Shown in pieces: positions 7,007 to 15,657 of a stretch of DNA of 31,112 bases. The DNA comes from a virus. The notes below the pieces were generated by a model that saw only the letters and a list, made by a program, of their open reading frames with translations, had not been told where the DNA came from and did not search any database. Each line of letters begins with the position of its first letter. Within the stretch, counting starts at the first letter, position 1. The stretch spans positions 1-31,112 of the IMG/VR virus record IMGVR_UViG_3300031772_000185; one strand, given 5' to 3'. The position numbers were made by a program, and so were the translations under genes.

Positions 7007-9142
7007 CTAGAAGATGAGCTTGAACGCCGCGACGAAGGCCCCGACGTCCACCGCCACATAGGCCAGGGAAATCCCGGCGGTATACCCACCCGGTCCGCTT
7101 GGCGGCTTGTCCCCACCTGCGTTTTCAACGAGGCTTGCCCATGTACCGGCGTCGCCACCCGTTTCCGGGACGGCCAGAACGAAAAATCCGGCCGAAAGAG
7201 CGTCGATGAAGTCGAGGATCGACAGGAGGTACGCGATGAACTGCTCCAAGACATTGATCTTGCGGATGATGAGGTCGATGAAGTTCTTGATCTCGTCGAG
7301 CATCCCCTTGAAGGCGTCGAGGAGCGCTTGGATCTTCGCGATCAGCTCGTAGAGCATCTGCCCCGACCAAGGGATGATGTCGCGAAGGATGCTGATCTGG
7401 ATCCAGTCCGGCGGGACACCCCCAAGGGTGAACCCCTTGATGAAGTTGATGACCGACAAGATGTCTACTCGGGCGTTGGCGTCCGTAAAGGCGTTTGAGT
7501 AGAGGATGGCGGTGTCCTGGCTGACCGTGCCATCAGCCTGGATGTCCGTCAGAGCGAACACCATGGCTGAGATCGATGTAGACGGGAGTTTCGCGGTCGT
7601 GGGTGCCTTGGGCGGTGGTCCTTGCATGAGCTGCCGGAAGGCATCCGCCGACCCGCTCTCCAACATAGCCCCCGAAACGATGTTCGCGAGCCGAGTCGAG
7701 TTGGCTCGAACGCTGGTCCTCTGCCATGGCAGATCGTCGGGCGCCCCCGTCGCGGGGTTGGCAGCGAGCGATTTGGAGATGGCTGTACCCACCGCAGGAA
7801 TCGCTTGGAAAGAGGCGAGAGGACCGGCAAACTTCGTGAGCGAACCTGTCCCCACCTGGGACGCCGGGGTCGCGTCATTCAGCGGCAATCCGGACGCGTC
7901 GAATTGCGAGCCCTGGGCGGGCGGGAGATGGAAGTTGAACGAGAAGGCCGTTTGGAAGACACGCTTCAGGTTCTCGATCACGTCAAAATTGGGGACGTTG
8001 GGCATCCGCACACGAACGAACGGGGTGGCCTTCCCCATGGTGGGCGTGTCCCCAGGCCACTCGACATAGGCGGCCTTCTCCACGACGTTCTTCACGACCT
8101 TGAATGGGACGCTGGTACCACTCAATGTGAGATTGCCGCTGTAGGCTCGCACGCGGTACCAGTAGGTCTTGTCGGGCACAACGTCGTGGTCGATGTAACG
8201 GAACGTCCCGAGCTGACCCAAGAGGAAGGTCGCGGTGTTGTTGCTCGTGTCGATCACGATGTACTTCTGGGCTTTGATGAAAGGGTCCCCATCCGTATCG
8301 TTCAGCCGGACCTTGCGCTGGATGATCTTACCCGGCTGCCCCCGGACCTCGAAGTTGGTGTCGACAAGCGTAGTTACCCGCCCGGTAGCGCTAGCATTCC
8401 CCAATTGAGTGTCGGGGATCTCACCGTTGGGACTGACCTCACTCTTCTCTATGAGAAACCGAGGGGGGACGAACTCGGTCGCGACGGATCCTAAGAGATC
8501 CGCGAAGCCTGGGTCTCCAGCTCGCGTGCCTTGAGGGAGCGTCCACTCCACAACGAGGGACTTCGGCTTTTCCTGGAAGACTTTCACGATCGAGAGAAGC
8601 GGGTCCCCTTTCGATCCGACAGGCAGCACCTTGAAGTTGGCCGGGGGTGCGTACTTCGGGTTCAGGAACTCCTTGCCGAAGAACCTGAGCAGGATTCGAA
8701 TGAGGCGAATGAGCCCGATCGCGGCCTCGGCGTCAGCAACGATGAGAACGAACCCGCTCTGGGTGGCCCCTGCGATGGGTTGCGGACGGTTCGGATCCTT
8801 GGTGTCGAAAAGGGACCCTCGGAAGCGAGTCGTGAACGCGGCGAAGCCACCACTATGGTTGACGAAGTTGGGATCGAGGGATGGGTTTGGGATGTCGAAC
8901 AGAGCATAGATACCCGTTCGCTTGAGGGCCTCGAAGAGCGTAAGGATCAACTTGATCAGGGCTTCGACGAGAGCCTTGATAGGGTTTCCGAAGTCGATAA
9001 GGAACGCCTTGATCGTCTCCAGGATGGCCTTCAGGATCTCCAAAAAGATAAGCAAGGTCTCAAGGACAGACCGGACGCCTTCCAAGAGATCCTGACCAGG
9101 GATCTGGATCTTGAATGCTTGCCAATTGGGAGTCGCGGCCAT
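7007..9142 (-). CDS. Large baseplate protein with FN3-like core and Leu/Ile-rich helical arms (711 aa)
   Basis: Residues 18-75 form a long helical stretch rich in Leu, Ile and Phe with charges spaced along it (LETLLIFLEILKAILETIKA). Residues 131-160 are similar, and 592-655 form another (LLDAFKGMLDEIKNFIDLII). Between them, residues 165-350 look like a fibronectin type III domain with a long insertion: it opens with PPANFKVLPVG and LVVEWTLPQG and closes with DKTYWYRVRAYSG. No signal peptide is present, and the helices are amphipathic rather than classical membrane segments. An AAGGGG lies four bases before the ATG. The place between the giant beta-repeat gene and the wedge genes suggests a baseplate structural role; the exact part is unknown. 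Confidence 0.6.
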   Translation of the reverse strand: MAATPNWQAFKIQIPGQDLLEGVRSVLETLLIFLEILKAILETIKAFLIDFGNPIKALVEALIKLILTLFEALKRTGIYALFDIPNPSLDPNFVNHSGGFAAFTTRFRGSLFDTKDPNRPQPIAGATQSGFVLIVADAEAAIGLIRLIRILLRFFGKEFLNPKYAPPANFKVLPVGSKGDPLLSIVKVFQEKPKSLVVEWTLPQGTRAGDPGFADLLGSVATEFVPPRFLIEKSEVSPNGEIPDTQLGNASATGRVTTLVDTNFEVRGQPGKIIQRKVRLNDTDGDPFIKAQKYIVIDTSNNTATFLLGQLGTFRYIDHDVVPDKTYWYRVRAYSGNLTLSGTSVPFKVVKNVVEKAAYVEWPGDTPTMGKATPFVRVRMPNVPNFDVIENLKRVFQTAFSFNFHLPPAQGSQFDASGLPLNDATPASQVGTGSLTKFAGPLASFQAIPAVGTAISKSLAANPATGAPDDLPWQRTSVRANSTRLANIVSGAMLESGSADAFRQLMQGPPPKAPTTAKLPSTSISAMVFALTDIQADGTVSQDTAILYSNAFTDANARVDILSVINFIKGFTLGGVPPDWIQISILRDIIPWSGQMLYELIAKIQALLDAFKGMLDEIKNFIDLIIRKINVLEQFIAYLLSILDFIDALSAGFFVLAVPETGGDAGTWASLVENAGGDKPPSGPGGYTAGISLAYVAVDVGAFVAAFKLIF

Positions 9143-9151
9143 GTTACCCCT

Positions 9152-9334
9152 TCAAGAGCCGTACTGGAGTTTTTCGAGCTTACGGCGGAGGAGTTTGATC
9201 TCCGCTTCGGTTGCCGAGACCGTCAACCGAACGACCTCACGCATCTGAGTGTTGATGCCGAACTCCGTCTTGTACTCCCACTTGGGGGCTTCGGGAGCGG
9301 GTGTCTCTTCCTTGGGCTTGGTTTCGTCCGACAT
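9152..9334 (-). CDS. Small acidic-N/basic-C protein of unknown function (60 aa)
   Basis: The protein opens with a Pro/Glu/Lys-rich flexible segment (TKPKEETPAPEAPK), then WEYKTEFGIN and a helical end with regularly spaced Leu (EAEIKLLRRKLEKLQYGS). An AGGGG lies eight bases before the ATG at 9334. It starts two bases after the stop of the 2101-residue gene and is followed nine bases later by the 711-residue gene, so it fits perfectly into the operon. It could be a helical clip or minor baseplate subunit. No family is recognised. Confidence 0.6.
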   Translation of the reverse strand: MSDETKPKEETPAPEAPKWEYKTEFGINTQMREVVRLTVSATEAEIKLLRRKLEKLQYGS

Positions 9335-9336
9335 GA

Positions 9337-12300
9337 TTACGACCCCTGTACGGTGAGGAGTTTGATGAGCTGGTTCAAGATATCTGCTTGCGCCTTGATT
9401 CGATCAGCCACGGCACGCTGCTCTTTCACGAGGTAGCCTGTCTCCTGGTTGATCCGGGCATCAATCCACGAATACCGCTTGTCATAAAGGCGATCCGAGC
9501 CGGTGAGTGCCTTCTGAATCTTGGCGATCGGACCCGTCCCTGGGTTGGTGAGGTAAGCCAACCGCGTCTGAGCCTGCGTGGTTCGGGTATCGAGGTCCAC
9601 GGTAAGAATGCCGCGAGCAAAGGACGCCGGGTCCGGTAGGGTTACCAAGAGCACGGGAACGGGTGTGTTGACGAGAGCCTGGAAGGCAAGCGTCTGCGTC
9701 GTGAACGTTTCGTTCGCCGCGAGGATGCTGAAGATGTCCTGGAAGGTCATGAGACCCGCCCCGAAGTAGCTCACGATCTGGTAGGTGATTCCGGCTCCGG
9801 CTACTGGGAATGGCGTCTGAACGGTGATCTGCGTTGGGGAGTCCACGCTCGCGATGGAGTAAATCCCTGCGTTCGTTCCCGTCTGGATGTAGACGAGATG
9901 AGAAGTGTTCACCCCAGAGGTGATGTAGTTCGCGGTGATGTCCGTGAGCTGAGTGAGGACCGTAACCGACCCATTCACACTCGACACGATGGTCGTGAAG
10001 ATCGTGGCAAGGAAGGCGAGGAGGGCCGCCTGCTCAGAATTGGGGTTCGTGTTGATGGTTGCCAGCTCGGTCGCCACCGCTGAGGAGATCGCGGCAAGGA
10101 TGGTCAGCGGACCACCGTATGTGTCGAGGGGATTGTCGATCCTGTACGTGCCACCGATGACGGGACTCGAAAAAGCGGAGTCTAGCGTGAGTTGGGTATT
10201 CGAGACCACCGTAACGATTTGCCGGCGTTCCGCGATGTTAGGCCCGCTTGTCATCACAACAGTCCAGCCAATCTGCGCAGTCGTCGTGAAGAGGGCGAGG
10301 GCATCCGTGAGGGTTGTGCCCGCCAAAGTAGCGGTACCCGTCACAGTCGTTGAGCTGACAGCGATCGTGTAGCTGAACCCGGCATCCTGAACCACGAAAG
10401 GTGAGTCGACCGTGATCGTGTTGACGCCAACTACTGTGATGCGTCGGAACTCCGTGGCCCCATTGAGCCCTGTCAGGATACGTACAAGGTCGTGGACTTG
10501 AGGGAGTGGAGCGGGGAAAGAGGGGTTTGCATCGGTGATAATGGTCGTGGTGACGTCGAGAGACCCCGTCCCCAAGTAGGGGGCCGTTGTTGCGAGACGG
10601 ATCGTACCCGTCACGGGCTGCTCCGCTGTGATCTCCACATTGAGGGGGCCGCCGCCTGCCGCCGTCAACTCCCCGTCAAACGTCGGGCCGACAATGGGGA
10701 GCGCTTGATCCCTATCATCATTCGTCGTCCCCCCGTAGAGAGCGGGGAACTTGTCGGGTGCGGTAGCGCTGATGTTCAACCCTGCCCCAAAGACTTGGAG
10801 GATGTCCCCGTTTTGGACTGGGAAGGTATCGAAGAAGGGGCCGAAGGGCCGTACCAACGGGGGAAGAATTGAGAGGATCCCGTTGTATGGGAAGCTTCTT
10901 TCTGAGAAGAGAAACTCACCCGTCGAGAGGTTGAAGTCCAAGTCGTGGCCGAAGCGGTACTGCATCATGTACGCGCCATTCGTGCCGGCGGCAGGAGGGT
11001 AGTCACCCTTCTCCAACGAGGTGTTCGCGTCGCTCGGGGAAAGGTAGATCGTCGACCCGGCCGGAAGGAAACCGGGATCAGGACCCGGTGTCGGGGAGTG
11101 CGCCCCCACGCTGATTGTCACTGTCGTCGCGGTGAAGCTGGAGACGGTGGCTGTATCCGAGTCGAGGACGAAGAAGCGTCCCTGGGGATCCTCGATGACG
11201 ACACGCATCTGGTTGACGAACGAGGGACGCTGGAGGGCGTCGTTCGTGCCGTTGGCGTTGTCGACGGTGAAGGTGGTCGTACCGTAGGGGTAGTCGAACT
11301 GGATCTGAGCCCTGGGCGTCCGCTTGAAGGCGACAGTGGGGAGAGACGAGAGGTTGTTGAATGTCGCCTTCGCGATGGCATCCCCATCCCCCGTACTACC
11401 CGAGACCATAGCCGGAGAGGTCGCGAAGAGGTCGCGAAGGTTCTTGAAGAACCGGCTGTACGGGCCTTGGAGGTAGATGGCTTGGGTCGTGCCCGAAGGG
11501 AGCGGGAAGGGGGAGACGACCAGCTTGTCGTCGATCTGATTGGTCACCGCCGCCGGGTTCGGACGAACAGGGTTGGTGATGTTGCCGTCGAACAGGAACC
11601 GGCCGTTGTTACCACCCACGACACGCCCATCGAGCGCATGGAGGGCGTCTTCGAGGTAGTTGACCGCATCGTTGAAGAACTTGAGGCTTCCGCGAGCAAC
11701 GAGATCCTGGTTGGCGAGATGACCCTCAGGGAAGAAGACGGATTCCCGACCCTGTTGGAAGAGCTGAGGCGAAGACGAGTTCGACGTCTGCGGGCCGCTT
11801 GACGGAGAGCCCGCTTGAGCTGCCGCCTGGATCTCTTGGGCCACCTCCCCCTTGAAGTTGGTGAGAGTCTCAACCCGGTAGTAGAAGTTGTCCGGCGAGA
11901 AGACGTAGTAGTTGGCTTGGAGGATTTGGCCTTCCAAGCCATTCGCTGCCGTGGGGGCAATCGAGAATGTGTACGAAGCCCTGACACGAGGGCCTGCACC
12001 CACGATTCGATGACCCGTGTAGAAGATCGACACCTCTTCTTTGGGCCGCAAGGCTGGGGTGTACTTGACGGCACCCGCGTCGTCGATCTGGTAGTCCGTA
12101 GGGGCCAAGAGCAGGATACCCGCCTCACCCTCTGCCCGTCGGAACAGCGAATAGGGTTGGGTGAGAACAGGCGCCTTGCTCGTCAAGGCCGTCGTCGTCC
12201 CTTCCTCGAAGATAGGACGAACCGTGTACTGGAGGATTTGGGGCCCGTGCATGTATTGGCGAAGTGCGTTCGCCGCAAGGGTCACCTCAGTCTTACCCGT

Positions 12301-15300
12301 GTCCGCATGGAATTGGGCCCCCGTCACCTGAATGAAGTCAGAGAACGAGGAGGTACCATCCGTGAAGTAGACCGTCACCCCAGAGCGGTACGAAGACGTC
12401 CGGTCTCCGAAGACGAAAATCTTGTTCATCCCCCTCGCAACGGGGTCGTAAGCCTGTAACTCGGGAGTGAAATAGGCCGGGAAGAAGAGAAAGCTCGTGA
12501 GCCGCGTCGGTCCTGACGAGACGAAAATCTTGGGATCCGAGTACGAATTCTGGAACGTCTGCGCCCCAAAGAGCGTGACGGTCGTTAGATCGGCTCCCAC
12601 ATCGTACGAAGATGCACCGATGAGATAGACCTCCTCCTGCTCGATCCGCATGAGAAAGCCAGCCGGGAAGTTGGTGGTCTGGTCCCCATGAACGACGAAG
12701 AAGTTGTCGCCCTCGGTGATGTTGACGAGAGCTGTCAGCATCGGGGGTTGAAGAATCGTTGTCGTCTTCTCTCCGCCAAGAGCTTCGAAGACGAAGTAGT
12801 CCACGAGAACGCGCTCGCTCGGCCCGATGATCGCCCCGTGCGGGATAACGTCGGTGACCTGAGCGTCAGGAAGGAACGTTACCGTGAAAGCAGCGAGATC
12901 CACGTTGCATTGGACCCCGGTTTGCTGCGGTCGTCCTCCTCTGAACACAGCCGGAGGCGGGTTGTCCGCGACCGTACGCCCCGTTGGGTTGAAGCTAACT
13001 GTATTTGTGGGTGTCGGGTGTGGTTGGCTCTGCTCTTTACGGACGAGGAACGTTGCCCTCTCTTGTACGAGGGGTCCGGCTGGCGTTGGGGGTGTCGTCA
13101 CCGGAGGGGCCGGTGTGTAAGTGACGAGAACCTCCTCGAACGAGAGCATCCGGTCCGTGAACTGAATGAGGCCGAGCTGTGGGGAGAGCTTGTAGTCGAT
13201 TCGAGGCGTGAGCTTGCGGATCCAGTAGATTTGGAGCGCAGGAACGATGTCTGCGTTGCTGAAGTTGAGGTTGCCGGTGACTTGGCTTACCTCGACAATG
13301 CCGGACAGAAGGGTGACGGGGTTGGTGAACGAGCTGTCGTTCGGGACCGGGTTCACCGACGTAGATAGCGTATTCAACCCAAAGCGAAACCGGGAAGTCC
13401 CAATCGAGGAGATCGGGATGCGGAGGCGGCGAGTGATCGAGTACGTCGCTGCCGTGAGGAACGCGAACGGGAGGTTCGAGGCGACCGTCAGCTTGTTCTG
13501 CTCAACGAACGTGACCGTTCGAGTCGTACCCGTGTCGGGACCCGAGTTGAGGAGGATCGTGTCGCCAACCTGGACGCCTGACGTGATGAAGTTGGTCAGC
13601 GGATCTGAGAGTGTGAGGAAGTCCGGGAAAGTCGCGTTCTGGGTAGCGACGATGACCGTAGCGTTCTGGATGACGCCGATCCCACGGATGCGTTCGAGCA
13701 TCGTACTCGGGTCGATGAGCACCACCTCTTGGAAGAAGCGATCCGCTAGGATCTCTTTGCCTCTCTCGATGGTGTACGCGGCGTTAGTGACCGATACCGG
13801 CGCTGGAGGGCCCGTCAGGCTCGGGGTCTGCGCCACAACGTCCGTTGTGAGCTGCGTCGGGGAAACGACCGCTGCGACCGTGTAGACGCCCTTGGCAGCC
13901 GAGCTGGAGATGACGATGAAGTCTCCAGGCTGAACCCCGGCAGCCACAAAGCCCCCTGCCGCGTCCGTGAAGGTCAGGCCAGAGAACGAGGCGGTGGCCC
14001 CGGTGGCGATGGTGAGGCCTTGGGTTGTCGTGAAGGTGGCGAGCCCAGGGGTGGGATCAAGGAGAACGTCTGTCCCGATAGTGAGAGGGTTGTAGATCCC
14101 CGTGCCGGTCCCCGTCTCCAGCTCTAGGACGACATTTCCAGGGAGGACGAGGGGGTCAGGGAGTGCCACCGTCCCCGATGACTGGAGGAGGGGGATGAGA
14201 GTTTGGTTCTTCCGCTGAGCGTAGTGGAACGTTCGAGCGTCGAAGTCGATGAAGTAGCCCAGGCCCGGTGGGGGTCCAGGCACATCGAGGCGATTGAGCG
14301 TGCCCGTGAAACTGCCCGTCCCTTGGACGACGCTCACTGTAAGCGGGTAGGCCAGGGCATCGATGGGAACCGAGGGTAGGAAGACCTGAGGTGAACCGAT
14401 GATAGGGCTCGCCCACACGGCGTTCTGGACTGCGTAGATCGTCGTGACGTCTTTGGTCGTGCTGCTGGCGTCGAGGTTGACCGGCGTTCGGAAGAGCCTG
14501 ATAGAGACGCCGTGATCGATCACGAGATCGCCAAAGACCACCTCGACAGGTGAGCCTGTGTAGATGGCCCGATCCGAAACGGAGAACTGAACCGCCCCCG
14601 TACCAGGGTTCACCTGGACCTCGTTCGCCTTACCGACCGCATCGAAGGTTGTGGTCCGCACAACCTGGGCGAACTGCACGTAGGGAACGTGCGATGGAAG
14701 GTCGAAGATGATGTCCCCACCATCGGGAGGGAGTCCCACGATGGGCGTAGGAGCGTCGATCAGCCCGATGCTCTGCCGAGGTAGTTGAAGAGCAATCGCG
14801 AAGAGGGTGCCGTCGTAGTAGATCGGGAACCCGAGGTGGGCCGCAATGTCTGCGGAGTGGAACTTGAGCCGGCCCGTGTTGAGGGCCCACTCGACCGTCC
14901 CGGCTGCCGGGTCAGGGGAGAACCCCGCCTCGTTCGGCCTCTCAATGGGTGTGAGGTAGAGGCTGAATCCGATGCGGATGAGAGGGAATTGACCTGTCCC
15001 CGGAATGGGGTTGAGGAGAAGGACCGGGGCGTTGATGAGCCCGATGTCCCCGGTGGATTTGTCGTAGTCGAAGTACGCTTGCTGCTGGTACCGGAGCACC
15101 TGGCCGTCGTACGCCACCAGGTCTGAGGGGTTCCAGTTGAGGTTCCCTGTCGCTAGCGACAACTCCGTCGTGCCCGCCGGAGGTGCTCCGAAAGCCCCAT
15201 CGTTGAGCACAAGAACAACGGTCTGGGTGTTACCGCTCCCAACGGTCCCGATAGAAAGCCGGAAGGGGGCGTCTGCAAGGGCTTGCAGAGGAGCTGGGAC

Positions 15301-15642
15301 AGCCTTCAGACGTTGGGTGTTCGAGTTGGGGCCGATAGGGCCCGCTGTGACGATGGTGCCGCCTGGAAGGGGCTTGAAGCGGCCGTCCCGGCTGGCGTAG
15401 TCGAAGCGACGGACCACCTCGTTCTTCGTCCAGCCAAACGAGGCGTTCCGAAGAAGACCCCCCACGCCCTCGTTGGTGACGAGGGTGAGGTAATCAGCAC
15501 GAGGATTGGCTTCGGTGTTGGGGTACGCGATCCCGAACGCGACGGGGTCGGAGATGAAATTGGCCGGAGAACTCGTGAAAGGCGAGTTTGACTGCCCCAC
15601 ACGCGGGGGCTCCAACACGTAGCCGCGAATGCTGAATCCCAT
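9337..15642 (-). CDS. Giant modular beta-repeat baseplate/tail protein (2101 aa)
   Basis: This is the largest gene in the window and is almost entirely beta-rich (Thr, Val, Gly, Pro). I see three repeat classes. A 'GVQ.GD.v...sG...G.y.i..V.spTqLt...Y.I' unit occurs at residues 553-626, 673-737, 1693-1761, 1767-1836 and 1890-1957. A roughly 90-residue unit with a 'TG.L.f...Di' strand is tandem at 113-378 and reappears around 740-830. A 'FVVHGDQTTNFPAG' / 'IFVFGDRTSSYRSG' unit occurs at 978-1042 and 1072-1138. A helical segment (about 1320-1345, then 1395-1430) interrupts the beta part and a coiled coil (2036-2097) ends it. It follows the spike and triple-repeat genes and precedes wedge genes, so it is probably a very large baseplate-peripheral or fibre-like protein. 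No enzymatic motif was found, and there is no good Shine-Dalgarno before the ATG at 15642. Confidence 0.75.
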   Translation of the reverse strand: MGFSIRGYVLEPPRVGQSNSPFTSSPANFISDPVAFGIAYPNTEANPRADYLTLVTNEGVGGLLRNASFGWTKNEVVRRFDYASRDGRFKPLPGGTIVTAGPIGPNSNTQRLKAVPAPLQALADAPFRLSIGTVGSGNTQTVVLVLNDGAFGAPPAGTTELSLATGNLNWNPSDLVAYDGQVLRYQQQAYFDYDKSTGDIGLINAPVLLLNPIPGTGQFPLIRIGFSLYLTPIERPNEAGFSPDPAAGTVEWALNTGRLKFHSADIAAHLGFPIYYDGTLFAIALQLPRQSIGLIDAPTPIVGLPPDGGDIIFDLPSHVPYVQFAQVVRTTTFDAVGKANEVQVNPGTGAVQFSVSDRAIYTGSPVEVVFGDLVIDHGVSIRLFRTPVNLDASSTTKDVTTIYAVQNAVWASPIIGSPQVFLPSVPIDALAYPLTVSVVQGTGSFTGTLNRLDVPGPPPGLGYFIDFDARTFHYAQRKNQTLIPLLQSSGTVALPDPLVLPGNVVLELETGTGTGIYNPLTIGTDVLLDPTPGLATFTTTQGLTIATGATASFSGLTFTDAAGGFVAAGVQPGDFIVISSSAAKGVYTVAAVVSPTQLTTDVVAQTPSLTGPPAPVSVTNAAYTIERGKEILADRFFQEVVLIDPSTMLERIRGIGVIQNATVIVATQNATFPDFLTLSDPLTNFITSGVQVGDTILLNSGPDTGTTRTVTFVEQNKLTVASNLPFAFLTAATYSITRRLRIPISSIGTSRFRFGLNTLSTSVNPVPNDSSFTNPVTLLSGIVEVSQVTGNLNFSNADIVPALQIYWIRKLTPRIDYKLSPQLGLIQFTDRMLSFEEVLVTYTPAPPVTTPPTPAGPLVQERATFLVRKEQSQPHPTPTNTVSFNPTGRTVADNPPPAVFRGGRPQQTGVQCNVDLAAFTVTFLPDAQVTDVIPHGAIIGPSERVLVDYFVFEALGGEKTTTILQPPMLTALVNITEGDNFFVVHGDQTTNFPAGFLMRIEQEEVYLIGASSYDVGADLTTVTLFGAQTFQNSYSDPKIFVSSGPTRLTSFLFFPAYFTPELQAYDPVARGMNKIFVFGDRTSSYRSGVTVYFTDGTSSFSDFIQVTGAQFHADTGKTEVTLAANALRQYMHGPQILQYTVRPIFEEGTTTALTSKAPVLTQPYSLFRRAEGEAGILLLAPTDYQIDDAGAVKYTPALRPKEEVSIFYTGHRIVGAGPRVRASYTFSIAPTAANGLEGQILQANYYVFSPDNFYYRVETLTNFKGEVAQEIQAAAQAGSPSSGPQTSNSSSPQLFQQGRESVFFPEGHLANQDLVARGSLKFFNDAVNYLEDALHALDGRVVGGNNGRFLFDGNITNPVRPNPAAVTNQIDDKLVVSPFPLPSGTTQAIYLQGPYSRFFKNLRDLFATSPAMVSGSTGDGDAIAKATFNNLSSLPTVAFKRTPRAQIQFDYPYGTTTFTVDNANGTNDALQRPSFVNQMRVVIEDPQGRFFVLDSDTATVSSFTATTVTISVGAHSPTPGPDPGFLPAGSTIYLSPSDANTSLEKGDYPPAAGTNGAYMMQYRFGHDLDFNLSTGEFLFSERSFPYNGILSILPPLVRPFGPFFDTFPVQNGDILQVFGAGLNISATAPDKFPALYGGTTNDDRDQALPIVGPTFDGELTAAGGGPLNVEITAEQPVTGTIRLATTAPYLGTGSLDVTTTIITDANPSFPAPLPQVHDLVRILTGLNGATEFRRITVVGVNTITVDSPFVVQDAGFSYTIAVSSTTVTGTATLAGTTLTDALALFTTTAQIGWTVVMTSGPNIAERRQIVTVVSNTQLTLDSAFSSPVIGGTYRIDNPLDTYGGPLTILAAISSAVATELATINTNPNSEQAALLAFLATIFTTIVSSVNGSVTVLTQLTDITANYITSGVNTSHLVYIQTGTNAGIYSIASVDSPTQITVQTPFPVAGAGITYQIVSYFGAGLMTFQDIFSILAANETFTTQTLAFQALVNTPVPVLLVTLPDPASFARGILTVDLDTRTTQAQTRLAYLTNPGTGPIAKIQKALTGSDRLYDKRYSWIDARINQETGYLVKEQRAVADRIKAQADILNQLIKLLTVQGS
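9772..10566 (-). repeat. Three copies of a ~68-residue beta unit near the C-terminus of the giant protein
   Basis: Copies lie at 10360-10566, 10135-10344 and 9772-9975. Each ends with a Y-x-I strand (SYTIA, TYRID, TYQIV) and carries a central 'V..Vs.tqlTld/V.TPF' element, for example QIVTVVSNTQLTLDSAF and YSIASVDSPTQITVQTPF. The match is at protein level; the DNA copies are strongly diverged. Confidence 0.65.
13432..13986 (-). repeat. Two further copies of the same beta unit in the first half of the giant protein
   Basis: Copies lie at 13765-13986 (AAGVQPGDFIVISSS, VVSPTQLTTD, AYTIERG) and 13432-13626 (TSGVQVGDTILLNSG, TFVEQNKLTVASN, TYSITRR). They share the 'SGV..GD.i.i.sG' opening with the downstream copy at 9772-9975 (TSGVNTSHLVYIQTG). 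Confidence 0.65.
14509..15306 (-). repeat. Tandem ~90-residue beta units at the N-terminus of the giant protein
   Basis: Residues 113-378 contain three successive units. Recognisable anchors are 'D/NAP' openings (ALADAPFRLS, IGLINAPVLL, IGLIDAPTPI) and a late 'TG.l.f...D' strand (ATGNLNWNPSDLV, NTGRLKFHSADIA, GTGAVQFSVSDRA). The period is close to 90 residues. Confidence 0.55.
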
Positions 15643-15657
15643 CCGATCAATCCAATC

